42,043 nt of DNA from Planctomycetota bacterium (lineage in GTDB: Bacteria > Planctomycetota > JAJSAM01 > JAJVHW01): NCBI GenBank assembly GCA_021414065.1, contig JAIOPE010000083.1:1-42043 (forward strand). The letters run 5' to 3'. The notes beneath the pieces are model-generated. The model made no database searches. It was given only the letters and a program-made list of their open reading frames with translations, and was not told the origin of the DNA. Position numbers and translations under genes: made by a program. Shown here one piece after another: positions 9,717 through 18,444 of the stretch; within the stretch, counting starts at the first letter, position 1, and every line of letters begins with the position of its first letter.

Positions 9717-10462
9717 GCTGCGGGTCCCTGCCGCTGCAAGCGGTATCGCCCTTGCGCCGCCCGGCGGCGGATACGCAACAGGCCCAGGAAGGACCCCACT
9801 GCGTCGCGGACGAGACGGACGCGGGTGCTCGGGTCGTTCGTCCAGGGGACGGCGACCTCACGGATGGGGTACCCGAGTCGGCGCGCGAGGAAGAGCACCT
9901 CGGTGTCGTAGGCCCAGCCGTCTTCCAGGGCGCGCGAGAAGATCTCTGCCGCAACGTCGGCCCGGAAACTCTTGAATACGCACGTGAAGTCGCTGACGTC
10001 GGGGCAGATGAGTACGTTCGACAACCAGGTGAACACGCGCCCCATGCGCTCGCGGAGGGGGTTCTGGCGGACGAGCACGCGGGCCTCGCCGTTCTTGCGC
10101 GTCCCGATCACGATCGGGGCCCCCGTCTCGTGGATCGCGAGGAACCGAGTCGCTTCGTCGATCGGAGTGCTCAGGTCGGCGTCGCTGAAGAGCACGAACT
10201 CGCCCTTGGCCGCGCGCATGCCGGTGCGAATGCCCGCGCCCTTCCCCAGGTTCCGATCGTGGACGAGGATCTGGTGTTCGACGTTCGCCAGTCCACGCTC
10301 GGCGACGTCGCGCGTGCCATCCGTGCTGCCGTCGTCAACGACGACGATCTCGACGACATAGGGTTGCGCACGCGCCCACGTGACGATCGTCTCGAGTGAA
10401 GGAGGGAGACGCCTCGACTCGTTGTAGGCCGGGACGACGACCGAAAGTCTGGGGCGTGTCAT
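9713..10462 (-). CDS. GT2 glycosyltransferase, dolichyl-phosphate glucosyltransferase (ALG5)-like
   Basis: The product is 249 aa. LSVVVPAYNESRRLPPSLET, DDGSTDGT, NLGKGAGIRTGM and FSDADLSTP (metal-binding DAD) are in the order expected of ALG5-type GT2 enzymes. TCVFKSFRADVAAEIF and a GWAYDTEVLFLA segment also match this subgroup. It probably makes a polyprenyl-phosphate-linked hexose at the inner leaflet, a plausible donor for the GT39-like proteins encoded downstream; that link is inferred. ATG 10462 overlaps the upstream stop by 4 bp. Confidence 0.87.
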   Translation of the reverse strand: MTRPRLSVVVPAYNESRRLPPSLETIVTWARAQPYVVEIVVVDDGSTDGTRDVAERGLANVEHQILVHDRNLGKGAGIRTGMRAAKGEFVLFSDADLSTPIDEATRFLAIHETGAPIVIGTRKNGEARVLVRQNPLRERMGRVFTWLSNVLICPDVSDFTCVFKSFRADVAAEIFSRALEDGWAYDTEVLFLARRLGYPIREVAVPWTNDPSTRVRLVRDAVGSFLGLLRIRRRAAQGRYRLQRQGPAA

Positions 10463-11682
10463 GCTGCGGCTCCACCGAGGATCGACGCGAGCCGGACGGA
10501 GGTCGTCTCCAACTCGTGCAGAGTGGCGACGCGGCGGGCTCCGGCACTCCCACGAACCGCCGCGGCGGTCGGGTCGCGGAACGACCGATCGAGAGCCACC
10601 GCGAGTTCGGCGGCGTCGCCAGGCGACGCAAGGAGGCCGGAAACGCCGTCTTCGACGAGTTCGGGGATGCCGGAGAGTCTCGTCGAGACAATGGGAACTT
10701 CGGCTGCCATCGCTTCCATGAGAGCAACCGGGATGCCGTCGATGTCGCCGTTCGACGCGACCACGCAGGGGAGCACGAACACTGCGGCGCGCACGAGCTC
10801 CGCGCGAACGCGCTCCGGCCCCACGGCTCCCAGGAACTCGACGTCGACGCCAAGTCGGTTCGCGGACTCGCGCAGCGCACGCTCCTCCGGTCCCGCACCC
10901 GCAAAGACCAATCGCACCGATGTTCCCCGTTCGCGCAGGAGGCCCGCCGCGCGCACCAGCACCGCGTGGCCCTTCTTCTCGCGGAGGGCACCGACGATCA
11001 GCACCCGGCCGACCTCGGGTTGCCGCTCAAGTCCGCGCCAGTCCGACGTGTCGATGCCGACGCGCGATACGACGACGCGCGACGGCACGGCGGCGCCGCG
11101 CGACTGTTCGATGAGCAGGGAACGATCGTACTCGGTGATTGACACGATGATGTCCGCGTGGCGGCACTTCAGCGGCAGCAGGAACGGGTTGTAGGCCGTA
11201 TGGTTGGCGAAGGAGAAAGGAAGGTCGAGGAGACGAGCTGCAACGAGCGCAACTGTGCTCCCCGCATCGACGAACTGCGCGTGGATGCGGGTGAATCCGC
11301 CGCGCGTCTGGACCGCCGACGCGAGCGCCGCGCCGAGCACCACGTGCAACGGTGCGCGCAACCGGCAACGCCATCCGTCGTCGCGGTACGTCCCGCCGAG
11401 ACACGCGATCAGCGTGGCGAGGAACCGGAGCGGCCGACGCAAGAGCCAGCCGACGGCGGCACCGAGAGCGCGAACCGACAGCGGTCCGGGCAGGAACGTC
11501 GCCCGCGCAGCCTCGTCGCACGCCACCGGGTCGAACGACGCTGCGTCGCCGCGCTTCGCTGCGAACACATGGACGTCGAGCCCTCGCCGACGCAACGCGG
11601 CAGTCTCCCGGACTGTGAACGTCTGCGTCAGCACGGGGAAGGCGTACGCCACGTACGCGACGCGGGCAGCGGATGCCGGCAC
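10459..11682 (-). CDS. GT4 family glycosyltransferase
   Basis: The product is about 407 aa from GTG 11682. The longer frame to 11745 overlaps the carbamoyltransferase end and has no supporting features. RVAYVAYAFPVLTQTFTVRE is the N-terminal signature of the WcaL/EpsF-like branch of GT4. The C-terminal lobe has VLIVGALREKKGHAVLVRA, NGDIDGIPVALMEAMAAEVPIVST (donor-binding acidic region) and a VEDGVSGLL strand. It is a GT-B retaining transferase acting on a lipid-linked intermediate; the sugar is unknown. The start is 7 bp after the carbamoyltransferase stop, so it belongs to the same operon. Confidence 0.83.
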   Translation of the reverse strand: MPASAARVAYVAYAFPVLTQTFTVRETAALRRRGLDVHVFAAKRGDAASFDPVACDEAARATFLPGPLSVRALGAAVGWLLRRPLRFLATLIACLGGTYRDDGWRCRLRAPLHVVLGAALASAVQTRGGFTRIHAQFVDAGSTVALVAARLLDLPFSFANHTAYNPFLLPLKCRHADIIVSITEYDRSLLIEQSRGAAVPSRVVVSRVGIDTSDWRGLERQPEVGRVLIVGALREKKGHAVLVRAAGLLRERGTSVRLVFAGAGPEERALRESANRLGVDVEFLGAVGPERVRAELVRAAVFVLPCVVASNGDIDGIPVALMEAMAAEVPIVSTRLSGIPELVEDGVSGLLASPGDAAELAVALDRSFRDPTAAAVRGSAGARRVATLHELETTSVRLASILGGAAA

Positions 11683-11689
11683 CGGCGCG

Positions 11690-13393
11690 TCACCCGACCG
11701 GCCGCGCAGACTTCTCGAGCACGAAGCGGTCGATGACGAGGGCATCGAGGCCGGTGGAGAAGTAGCACTTCAGCGCGTCGAGCGGCGAGTTGACGATCGG
11801 TTCGCCGCGGATGTTGAACGAGGTGTTCACGACGCACGGCATTCCGGTGCGGCGTCCCGTCTCGACGAGCATCCGGTGATAGATCGCGTTCTCCCGAGCG
11901 GTCACGGTCTGGAGGCGCGCAGAACCGTCCACGTGAGTGATGCCGGGCAGATTCGGCCGCGCTTCCGGAAGGACGTTCCAGACCTTCAGCATGAACGGAT
12001 TCGGGCGCCCGCTCTCGAACCAGCGGCCTGCGTCTTCGAGCGTGCAGCTCGGCGCGAACGGACGGAACGGTTCGCGGTGCTTGACCTCGCGGTTGAGGAT
12101 CTCCTTGGCGTCCTGGCGTTGCGGGTTGCAGATGATGCTTCGGTTGCCGAGCGACCTCGGACCGACCTCAGCCCGGCCTTGGTACCAGCCCACGATCCGG
12201 TTCGCCGCGACGAGTTCGGCCGCAGCGCGCGCCGGGTCGTCCACCTCGCGCCACTGAGCCTTCGAGCGCTGCAGCGCCGCGCGCACGTCGTCGGTGCGGG
12301 TGTCGGGGCCCCAGTATGCGTGCTCCATGACGAAGCGCCGGTCGCCGCCGTTGTCGTGCCAGGCGATCATCGCGGCGCCCAACGCAAGTCCGGCGTCGTA
12401 CGCCGCGGGCTGTATCCAGACTTCGTCGAAGATCCCGGTCAGGTCGAGGCGTCCGTTCGCCACGCTGTTGAGGCCCACTCCGCCGGCGATGCAGAGGTTC
12501 TTCATGCCGGTGAGCTCGCGCGCCTCCCGCGCGAGGGCGAGGAACGCCTCCTCGACGAAGTCCTGCGCTCCAGCGGCCACGTCGGCGCACCGCGCTCCGG
12601 TCGGGTCCTCGCCAAGTTCGCGTGCAGGCCCGAAGACTGCTTCGAACCGCGACGACGAGCGCCGCCCCTTCTCGAACTTGAGCAGATCGAGATCGAAGGT
12701 GACGTCTCCGTGGCTGCCGATCTTCGCAACGCGGGCGACCTTCTCGCGTACGGCGGCGGGATCTCCGTACGGCGCTAGCCCCATCGTCTTCCCGGCGTCC
12801 TTCACCGGCTTGAATCCGAGCCACTCCGTGACGCAGTCGTAGAAGTGCCCGATCGAATGCTCGGGGAACGCCCAGTCGCGGACCTTTCGGAGGGTGCGAC
12901 CCCGGCCCACGTGGAGCGATGTGGCGACGCCGTCGCCCTGCGCGTCGATCGTCAGCACTGCTGCTTCGTCGAAGGGTGAGCAGTAGAACGCGCTCGCTGC
13001 GTGGCACTCGTGGTGGTTCAGGTAGCGAAAGGCGCCGGCGTATCCGGTCCGGCTCCGCATCTTGCGGCCCTGGGTGACGCCCTTGTAGATCCCGGTCACG
13101 AGGACCTGATCCCAGAGCCAACTCCGGTACCACGGGCGCCCCGCCAGACGGAGTGCGTTCACCGCCGAGTGCAGGATCTCGGCCGTGGGGCGTCCGGCGA
13201 AGACCACCAGGTCGAGCTCGTCGGCGGTGATCCCGGCCTGCTCAAGACAGAACCGGACCGTTCCCTCGGGGAAACCCATCGTGTAGCGCTCGCGGTTGAA
13301 CCGCTCCTCTTCCGCGAAAGCTACGAGGTGTCCGTCGCGCACGAGCGCGGCCGAGGTGTTGTGACTCGCGGCGTTGACGCCGAGGATGTGCAT
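11690..13393 (-). CDS. NodU/CmcH-family O-carbamoyltransferase
   Basis: The product is 567 aa from ATG 13393, which has GGAG 11 bp upstream; the open frame to 13435 adds residues before the conserved start MHILGVNAASHNTSAALV. The N-terminal Kae1-like domain has the metal-site motif LNHHECHAASAF and a TIDAQGDG loop. The C-terminal YrdC-like lobe has VGPRSLGNRSI, KHREPFRPFAPS and NTSFNIRGEPIV. These are the family motifs, so it should carbamoylate a sugar hydroxyl using carbamoyl phosphate and ATP via a carbamoyl-adenylate. As the first gene of the block that ends at the window start, it is divergent from the TPR gene. Modification of the polysaccharide or of a lipid-linked intermediate is the likely role. 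Confidence 0.9.
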   Translation of the reverse strand: MHILGVNAASHNTSAALVRDGHLVAFAEEERFNRERYTMGFPEGTVRFCLEQAGITADELDLVVFAGRPTAEILHSAVNALRLAGRPWYRSWLWDQVLVTGIYKGVTQGRKMRSRTGYAGAFRYLNHHECHAASAFYCSPFDEAAVLTIDAQGDGVATSLHVGRGRTLRKVRDWAFPEHSIGHFYDCVTEWLGFKPVKDAGKTMGLAPYGDPAAVREKVARVAKIGSHGDVTFDLDLLKFEKGRRSSSRFEAVFGPARELGEDPTGARCADVAAGAQDFVEEAFLALAREARELTGMKNLCIAGGVGLNSVANGRLDLTGIFDEVWIQPAAYDAGLALGAAMIAWHDNGGDRRFVMEHAYWGPDTRTDDVRAALQRSKAQWREVDDPARAAAELVAANRIVGWYQGRAEVGPRSLGNRSIICNPQRQDAKEILNREVKHREPFRPFAPSCTLEDAGRWFESGRPNPFMLKVWNVLPEARPNLPGITHVDGSARLQTVTARENAIYHRMLVETGRRTGMPCVVNTSFNIRGEPIVNSPLDALKCYFSTGLDALVIDRFVLEKSARPVG

Positions 13394-13520
13394 GAAGGAT
13401 GGGGCTCCGGTTGCGTGTAGCCCTGTAGTCAACACGACCGCCCGGTGACCTCCCCAGGCAAACCGGACCGCGGGGACTTCAGCGGCGACCGGTGCGACGG
13501 TCAGTATCGTTCGCGCTTCC
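13394..13520. promoter_or_regulatory. divergent intergenic region between carbamoyltransferase and TPR gene
   Basis: These 127 bp separate two divergent genes, so promoters for both the minus-strand glycan operon and the plus-strand TPR/PEP-CTERM pair should lie here. I see no convincing -35/-10 pair on either strand; a lone TTGACT (minus strand) lacks a matching -10 box. The regulatory role is inferred from gene arrangement only. Confidence 0.4.
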
Positions 13521-16500
13521 GTGACACATCCCCCCTCGCAGGTTCCAGACCCCGCCCGGAGCGCGCACCGCGTGCGCTGCTACTCCTGCGGTCGCCATCA
13601 AGACCCCTCGATCGAGTCGTGCCTGCGCTGCGGGGCCACGTTCGCTGGGATGTGCTCCTGCGGCGTGCTCCACAGCCTGTACGCGAAATCCTGCGCCGGA
13701 TGCGGGGCGCGCTTCACACCGAAGCGACTTCCGCGGTCAAAGCACCCCGCTGTTCGGGCGGCGCGCTGGGGCGTTCTGTTGTTCGCCGCCGCCGGCGCGG
13801 CTGCGGTCTACTTCTCCAGCCGCGGCGAGAAGCCTGCGTACGCGCTGAAGGCCGACGGCCTCGCGCACTATCTGGCAGGTCGATACGGCGAGGCCGCGAA
13901 GTCGTTCGAGGCCGCAACCAGGGCTGCGCCGCGCGACGCTCAGGCCTGGTACAACCTGGCGACCTGCTACCGCAACCTCGGAATGTCGCAGGATGCGTAC
14001 ATGCCCAGCGCGAGGCAGGCCGCCGAGATCGACCCCGGCATGCTCGAAGCCCAGATGTTCCTGACGATCTGCGAGCGTGAGGCGGGGAACCTGGATGCGG
14101 CCCTGGACCACGCCCGCCGCGCCGCGGCGCTGTCGGCGGGCAACGGGACAGCCGAGCGGACGATCGCGGAAATCGAGCTCGCGCGGCCCGGCGGCGACCT
14201 GCAGGTCGCACTCGACGCGCTCCGTCGCGCGGCGGCGCGCGACCCGCGCAACGTGCAAGGCAAGATCCTGACGGCGGAGTGCTATCTGCGGCTCTACGGC
14301 ACGCTCCCGGCTGCGTCCTACCCGCCGGAGGTTGCCGCGGCAATCGAGCAGGCGCGACAGGCGATGGCGGACCCGTCGGTGCGAAGCGACACCCCTGAGG
14401 GCGCGTTGGCGCGCGCCCAACTGCAACTCTGCGCCGGTGCACCGGCGGATGCATATGCCTCCGCGCTCGACGCCATCGACCGCGGCGGAGCTGACGTGCC
14501 CGACGCGACGCGCGCCCGCCTGCTGGTGATCCGTGGGCGCTCGCTGCTCGCCTGGCGGGATGCCCGCGACGCAGTCCGAACGGACTTCGTCCAAGCGCTT
14601 GAGCTCGTTCCGACGCTCGAGATGGCGTCGTCGATCTCGCTCCCCCTGGCATCGGTCGGTCGGGCTGACCTGGCCGAGGACGTACTGACCGCCGTCGCCG
14701 CGAAGAACGATCCCGCCGGTGGCGTGTCGGCAGCGCTCGTCGATCTCCTCGTCCGCCGGGGCGCGCTCGAGCCGGCCGTCGCCGCCGCCCGGCGTGCTGT
14801 CGGAGCCCGACCCAGCGATCTCTCGTACGCGCTCCTCCTCGGTGACGCGCTCCGGGCGAACCGAGACGTTCCCGCGGCACGGGCGGCCTACGAGCGGGCC
14901 AAGGCGCTCCCGGGGGGCACAGCCGAGGCCCGGATCGCGCTGCTGGCACTCGACGAAGCGGCCGGGCCGACGCGCGACGCGGCGTTGGTGAGCGCTTTCG
15001 ACTCGCTCGCGCCGTTCCTGGCGCTCGCTCGGCCGAGCATGACCGTCTACGTGGCGGGCGCCCGGCTTCGGATCGCCTCGGGCGACGCTCCGGCGGCGGT
15101 GACGCTCGCCACGCGCGCGGCGGAGGCAGCCCCAGGATCCGCGGGCATCTGGCTACTTCTCGCGGAAGCGCACGCTGCGTCCGCCGCCCCCGACGCGCCG
15201 ACCCGGGCAGCCTTCGCGCTCCAGCGCGCCCGCAGACTTCTCCCCGACGACGAAGACATCTGCCTAGCCGAAGCCGAGGCGCTGATGCGCGCGACGGACG
15301 CGGTGGGTGCAGTCGGTGCCGCATCGCACTATCTGGAGCGGCACCCGGATTCCGCCCGGATGCTCAAGCTGCGCGGACGAGCTCGCGCCCTTGCCGAGCA
15401 ATGGGCGGAGTCGGCCCGCGACCTGCAGCGAACCATCGAGCTGAATCCGACCGACACCGACGCGATGTTGCTCTGTGCCGAGTCGGAGTTCCGAGGCGGC
15501 GACGCGGCTGCGGCGCTGCGGTCGCTGGACCGCATTGATGTGAAGGGCCAGCGTGCACTGGCAGACACCGTCGCCCTCCTGCGGCTCCGGGCGCAGGGAG
15601 CCACGGTGGACCAGGCTGCGGCCGCACTCCGTGCAAGCGGTGCGGGTGCCATGCTGGCGCGCGTGTTCCTGCTGCTCGGGCGCCTCGGCGACGCCGCGGC
15701 GGAAGCGCGCACCGTGCTCGTCGCGACTCCCGGTGAACCGGGCGCCGTTGACGTCTTGGTCCACGCCGTTCTGGACGCCGCCCCGGAGTCGGCGGCGGCC
15801 ATCGCGGAGGCGTCGCGCGCAGTCACCACGCTCACGGGCTCGGCACCCCCATCGCTGGCGGCAACGCTCCGTGCTCGCATCCTCTTGGCGGAGCGCAAGT
15901 GGGACGACGCCTACGTGCAGATCCGGCCGTTCCGCGACGAAGTTGGACGAGATGCCGTGGCGACGTTCGTGCTCGGAACCGCAGCACTCAACTCCGGCCG
16001 CACGCAAGAGGGTCTGGATCAGATCCGGCATAGCCTCGAGATCCCCGGCGGGCCGGAGTCGCTTCGCGGCGCCGCTGCCGACGCGTTCGCGCGAGCGTCC
16101 GAGACGTCCGATGTGGCGCTCGGCGAGCGCTGCGCTCGGTTTGCGCTGACCATCGCGCCCAGCCATCCGGTGGCGGCGGCGAGACTCGCGGACATTCTCG
16201 CCCGCCGCGGGGAGTTCGCGGCCTCCGCGGCAGTCGCCGAGCGGGGGCTCACGTCTTCGACCGCCACGCCGAAACAGGCGCTCCGACTGCGCCTCCTCGC
16301 CGCGTCGGCCGAGACCATGGTCGGCGATGCGTCGCTGGCGCTGCTCAACCTGGAACAGGCAGCCAAGCTCGATCCGGGCTCGTCCGTGGTGGCATTGCTC
16401 CGCGGCAGCGCATGCCTGGCGGCCGACGATCTTGCCGGCGCGACCGTCGCGTTCGAGGAGGTGCGTCGCACCGATCCATCCCAGGCGCTCGCAGAGGCGG

Positions 16501-17516
16501 GGTTGATCGCGGTGGACCTGCGGTCGGACCGGGTGGCGGATGCCGTTCTCCGGGCCAAGACTTGGCAGCAGTCGAATCCGAAGGACACGCAGCTTGGACT
16601 CATCGCCGCCGCGCAGATGTCGCGGAGCGGGAGGTTCGACGCGGCGGCCGACGTTCTGCGCACGACGCGCGCGGCGCACCGCGACGACCTCACCGTCGCC
16701 GAGTCGCTGGTGAGTTCGCTGGTCGCTGCAGGACGCACCGCCGACGCCGTCGCCGTGGCCGACGATCTCGCGTCGCAGCGGAGCAAGGACGATGCGTCCG
16801 CGGAGCTCGTGGCGGCGCGCCTCGCATCGCTCCAGCCCTCGACCGCGGCGTCGGCGGTGACTCGCGTGCAGCGTGCGAGGGCGTTGCCGTCCCTCACCCC
16901 GGCGCAGTTGGCGGCCACCTGGTCCATCGAGGCTGAGGCGAACCTCAGGCTCGATCGGACGTCCGAGGCCACCGCGGCCGCCCGCGAGGGGGTACGCGCG
17001 CTCGAAGGGAACTCCGGCGTGCCGAGCGCCACCGAAACATCGCTGCACCTCGTTCTCGGCACCTGCGCGTTCCGCGCCGGCGACCTGACGTCTGCTATCC
17101 GCGAGTTCCAGCGGTGCGTGGAGCTCGCGCCCAACGACGCCGATCACCTGAACAACCTCGCATGGGTCTTGGCAAAGTCACCCGGCAAGGGGGCCGACGG
17201 CCTGCGCTTCGCGATCCGCGCGACCGAACAGCGCCCGCGCGACCCGAACCTGTGGGACACGCGCGCCGTGGCGGCCGACGCCGCTGGGAACGCCGGCGAG
17301 GCCGAACAGAGTCGCCGGACGTGCCTCACGCTCCACGCAGCGGATCCAGCACGAAGCCCCGACTCCCGCGCGCGCGTCGCGATCGCGCTGGCAAGGGCAC
17401 TCATCGAGCGCGGACGCCGCGATGAGGCGATCCTGGTAGCGGCGGAGGTGGCACGCTGGGTGCCGAAACCGTCCGCGGACCTCCTGACCGAGGCCGCGAC
17501 CCTTGCTTCGCCGTAG
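13521..17516 (+). CDS. giant membrane-anchored TPR protein with N-terminal double zinc ribbon
   Basis: The product is 1331 aa. Residues 20-61 hold two four-cysteine knuckles (C20-C23/C34-C37 and C45-C47/C58-C61), a double zinc ribbon. A single hydrophobic helix follows (about 83-99, WGVLLFAAAGAAAVYF). The rest is a long alanine-rich helical solenoid with recognisable TPR units, for example AWYNLATCYRNLGMSQDAY near 135 and DHLNNLAWVLAKSP near 1210. The zinc ribbon would face the cytoplasm and the solenoid the periplasm, if positive charges before the helix obey the positive-inside rule. The start is GTG 13521 without a clear Shine-Dalgarno; a downstream GTG just before C20 is possible. It precedes a PEP-CTERM gene on the same strand by 153 bp. 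PEP-CTERM loci can encode a large TPR protein (PrsT), but that one has no zinc ribbon, so equivalence is not claimed. Confidence 0.85.
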   Translation: MTHPPSQVPDPARSAHRVRCYSCGRHQDPSIESCLRCGATFAGMCSCGVLHSLYAKSCAGCGARFTPKRLPRSKHPAVRAARWGVLLFAAAGAAAVYFSSRGEKPAYALKADGLAHYLAGRYGEAAKSFEAATRAAPRDAQAWYNLATCYRNLGMSQDAYMPSARQAAEIDPGMLEAQMFLTICEREAGNLDAALDHARRAAALSAGNGTAERTIAEIELARPGGDLQVALDALRRAAARDPRNVQGKILTAECYLRLYGTLPAASYPPEVAAAIEQARQAMADPSVRSDTPEGALARAQLQLCAGAPADAYASALDAIDRGGADVPDATRARLLVIRGRSLLAWRDARDAVRTDFVQALELVPTLEMASSISLPLASVGRADLAEDVLTAVAAKNDPAGGVSAALVDLLVRRGALEPAVAAARRAVGARPSDLSYALLLGDALRANRDVPAARAAYERAKALPGGTAEARIALLALDEAAGPTRDAALVSAFDSLAPFLALARPSMTVYVAGARLRIASGDAPAAVTLATRAAEAAPGSAGIWLLLAEAHAASAAPDAPTRAAFALQRARRLLPDDEDICLAEAEALMRATDAVGAVGAASHYLERHPDSARMLKLRGRARALAEQWAESARDLQRTIELNPTDTDAMLLCAESEFRGGDAAAALRSLDRIDVKGQRALADTVALLRLRAQGATVDQAAAALRASGAGAMLARVFLLLGRLGDAAAEARTVLVATPGEPGAVDVLVHAVLDAAPESAAAIAEASRAVTTLTGSAPPSLAATLRARILLAERKWDDAYVQIRPFRDEVGRDAVATFVLGTAALNSGRTQEGLDQIRHSLEIPGGPESLRGAAADAFARASETSDVALGERCARFALTIAPSHPVAAARLADILARRGEFAASAAVAERGLTSSTATPKQALRLRLLAASAETMVGDASLALLNLEQAAKLDPGSSVVALLRGSACLAADDLAGATVAFEEVRRTDPSQALAEAGLIAVDLRSDRVADAVLRAKTWQQSNPKDTQLGLIAAAQMSRSGRFDAAADVLRTTRAAHRDDLTVAESLVSSLVAAGRTADAVAVADDLASQRSKDDASAELVAARLASLQPSTAASAVTRVQRARALPSLTPAQLAATWSIEAEANLRLDRTSEATAAAREGVRALEGNSGVPSATETSLHLVLGTCAFRAGDLTSAIREFQRCVELAPNDADHLNNLAWVLAKSPGKGADGLRFAIRATEQRPRDPNLWDTRAVAADAAGNAGEAEQSRRTCLTLHAADPARSPDSRARVAIALARALIERGRRDEAILVAAEVARWVPKPSADLLTEAATLASP

Positions 17517-17669
17517 CCCGGACAGCGGGAATATCGAAGCTGGGCGGGCGTTCTGCCGATAGATTGGTTCGTAGCAAGTCGGACCAGGATCACACTTGGT
17601 GTACCCCCGCAGGGGCGCCGGTTGAGCTTGGTTTCTTGATCTGGTGCTGTACCCCTCAGGAGAGTGAAG
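17517..17669 (+). promoter_or_regulatory. upstream region of the PEP-CTERM gene with repeated TGTACCCC and a Shine-Dalgarno
   Basis: Between the TPR stop and the PEP-CTERM ATG are 153 bp. AGGAGAG at 17658-17664 sits 5 bp before ATG 17670 and decides the start over GTG 17664. The octamer TGTACCCC occurs at 17600-17607 and again at 17648-17655, 48 bp apart; the first copy runs into a small CCCC-GCA-GGGG hairpin. A promoter is likely in this region but no standard box pair is clear. Confidence 0.4.
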
Positions 17670-18296
17670 ATGCGTCGAACTGTGCTGGCCTCGTTCGTGG
17701 CGTTGTCGGCGTTCTCCGGAACCGCCTTCGCGGACATCGCGTTCCCTTCCTTCTACACGGCCGGAACTCTTTCGGCGCCCGGTGGATACGTGGGCGCGCC
17801 GGTCAACGGTGGGCTCAACGCGGTGGACGGCACGTTGATCGGGTTCCAGTTGTCGAATCCAGCAACCGTCTACACGATCACCATGACCGTGCAGTTCGAC
17901 CTCTCAGCAGCCCACTTCCCTGCCGATTACCCCACTGTCGTCCTTCACGGTTTCCAGTTCTCGTCCTCCTACACCGCTCAACTCACGGGACTCACGTGGT
18001 CTACGAACGGCGCAGGAGCGATCACGACCAGCGCGCCGTTGGCGCAGACCCTCGCCAGCGGCGACACGATCAAGATCGACGGTTCACTTTTCACCGGCCT
18101 GATCGGCGCGACAGTCAATCAGCTCGATATCACGTTCACCGTGAACACGGGCGCCGCTGGTGGGCAGAACTTCCTGCTCGACGCCGTCTCGAACCCCGAG
18201 CCCGGCACGATGGCGCTGTTCGGCCTCGGCGCGATGGGACTCGGCGGCTTCGCCTGGCGCCGTCGCAAGGCCAAGAAGGCAGCGGCCAAGGCCTGA
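17670..18296 (+). CDS. PEP-CTERM sorting-signal protein
   Basis: The product is 208 aa. An N-terminal signal peptide (RRTVLASFVALSAFSGTAFA) precedes a mature part of about 155 residues, rich in Thr, Ser, Gly and aromatic residues, without cysteine and probably beta-sheet. The C-terminus has NPEPGTM (PEP near residues 176-178), a hydrophobic stretch ALFGLGAMGLGGFAW and a basic tail RRRKAKKAAAKA. This tripartite end is the PEP-CTERM signal recognised by exosortase (EpsH/XrtA) in bacteria that make extracellular polysaccharide. The mature domain resembles no family I can name. An AGGAG box precedes ATG 17670. No exosortase gene is in the window, so the processing enzyme must be encoded elsewhere. 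A hairpin terminator follows the stop. Confidence 0.88.
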   Translation: MRRTVLASFVALSAFSGTAFADIAFPSFYTAGTLSAPGGYVGAPVNGGLNAVDGTLIGFQLSNPATVYTITMTVQFDLSAAHFPADYPTVVLHGFQFSSSYTAQLTGLTWSTNGAGAITTSAPLAQTLASGDTIKIDGSLFTGLIGATVNQLDITFTVNTGAAGGQNFLLDAVSNPEPGTMALFGLGAMGLGGFAWRRRKAKKAAAKA

Positions 18297-18321
18297 ACTC
18301 GCCTCGCAGACGCATCAAGAG

Positions 18322-18345
18322 GCCCCGCAGGCGAACCTGCGGGGC
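18322..18345. terminator. hairpin terminator after the PEP-CTERM gene
   Basis: A perfect 10-bp stem GCCCCGCAGG/CCTGCGGGGC encloses a CGAA tetraloop, 25 bp after the plus-strand stop and followed by the weakly T-rich ATCTTCGATTC. On the minus strand it lies 100 bp beyond the second carbamoyltransferase stop, so it could serve both converging transcripts, though the minus-strand U tract is poor. Confidence 0.7.
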
Positions 18346-18444
18346 ATCTTCGATTCGCAGACCACGGGTGATTCGCCGGAGGGCCCACGACGGCCAGCCG
18401 CCGTCGGTGCGACGACGCCCGCTCGCTCCCGACAGCGAACGCCC

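Noticed and set aside
15264..17147. 627-residue minus-strand frame within the TPR gene
   Set aside because: Composition is Arg/Gly/His-rich and it mirrors the TPR coding frame, which has clear zinc-ribbon, TM and TPR features.
17551..17565. GCCGATAG resembling the -10 box of a FliA (sigma-28) promoter upstream of the PEP-CTERM gene
   Set aside because: No TAAAGTTT-like -35 box stands 11 bp before it, so the match is probably chance.
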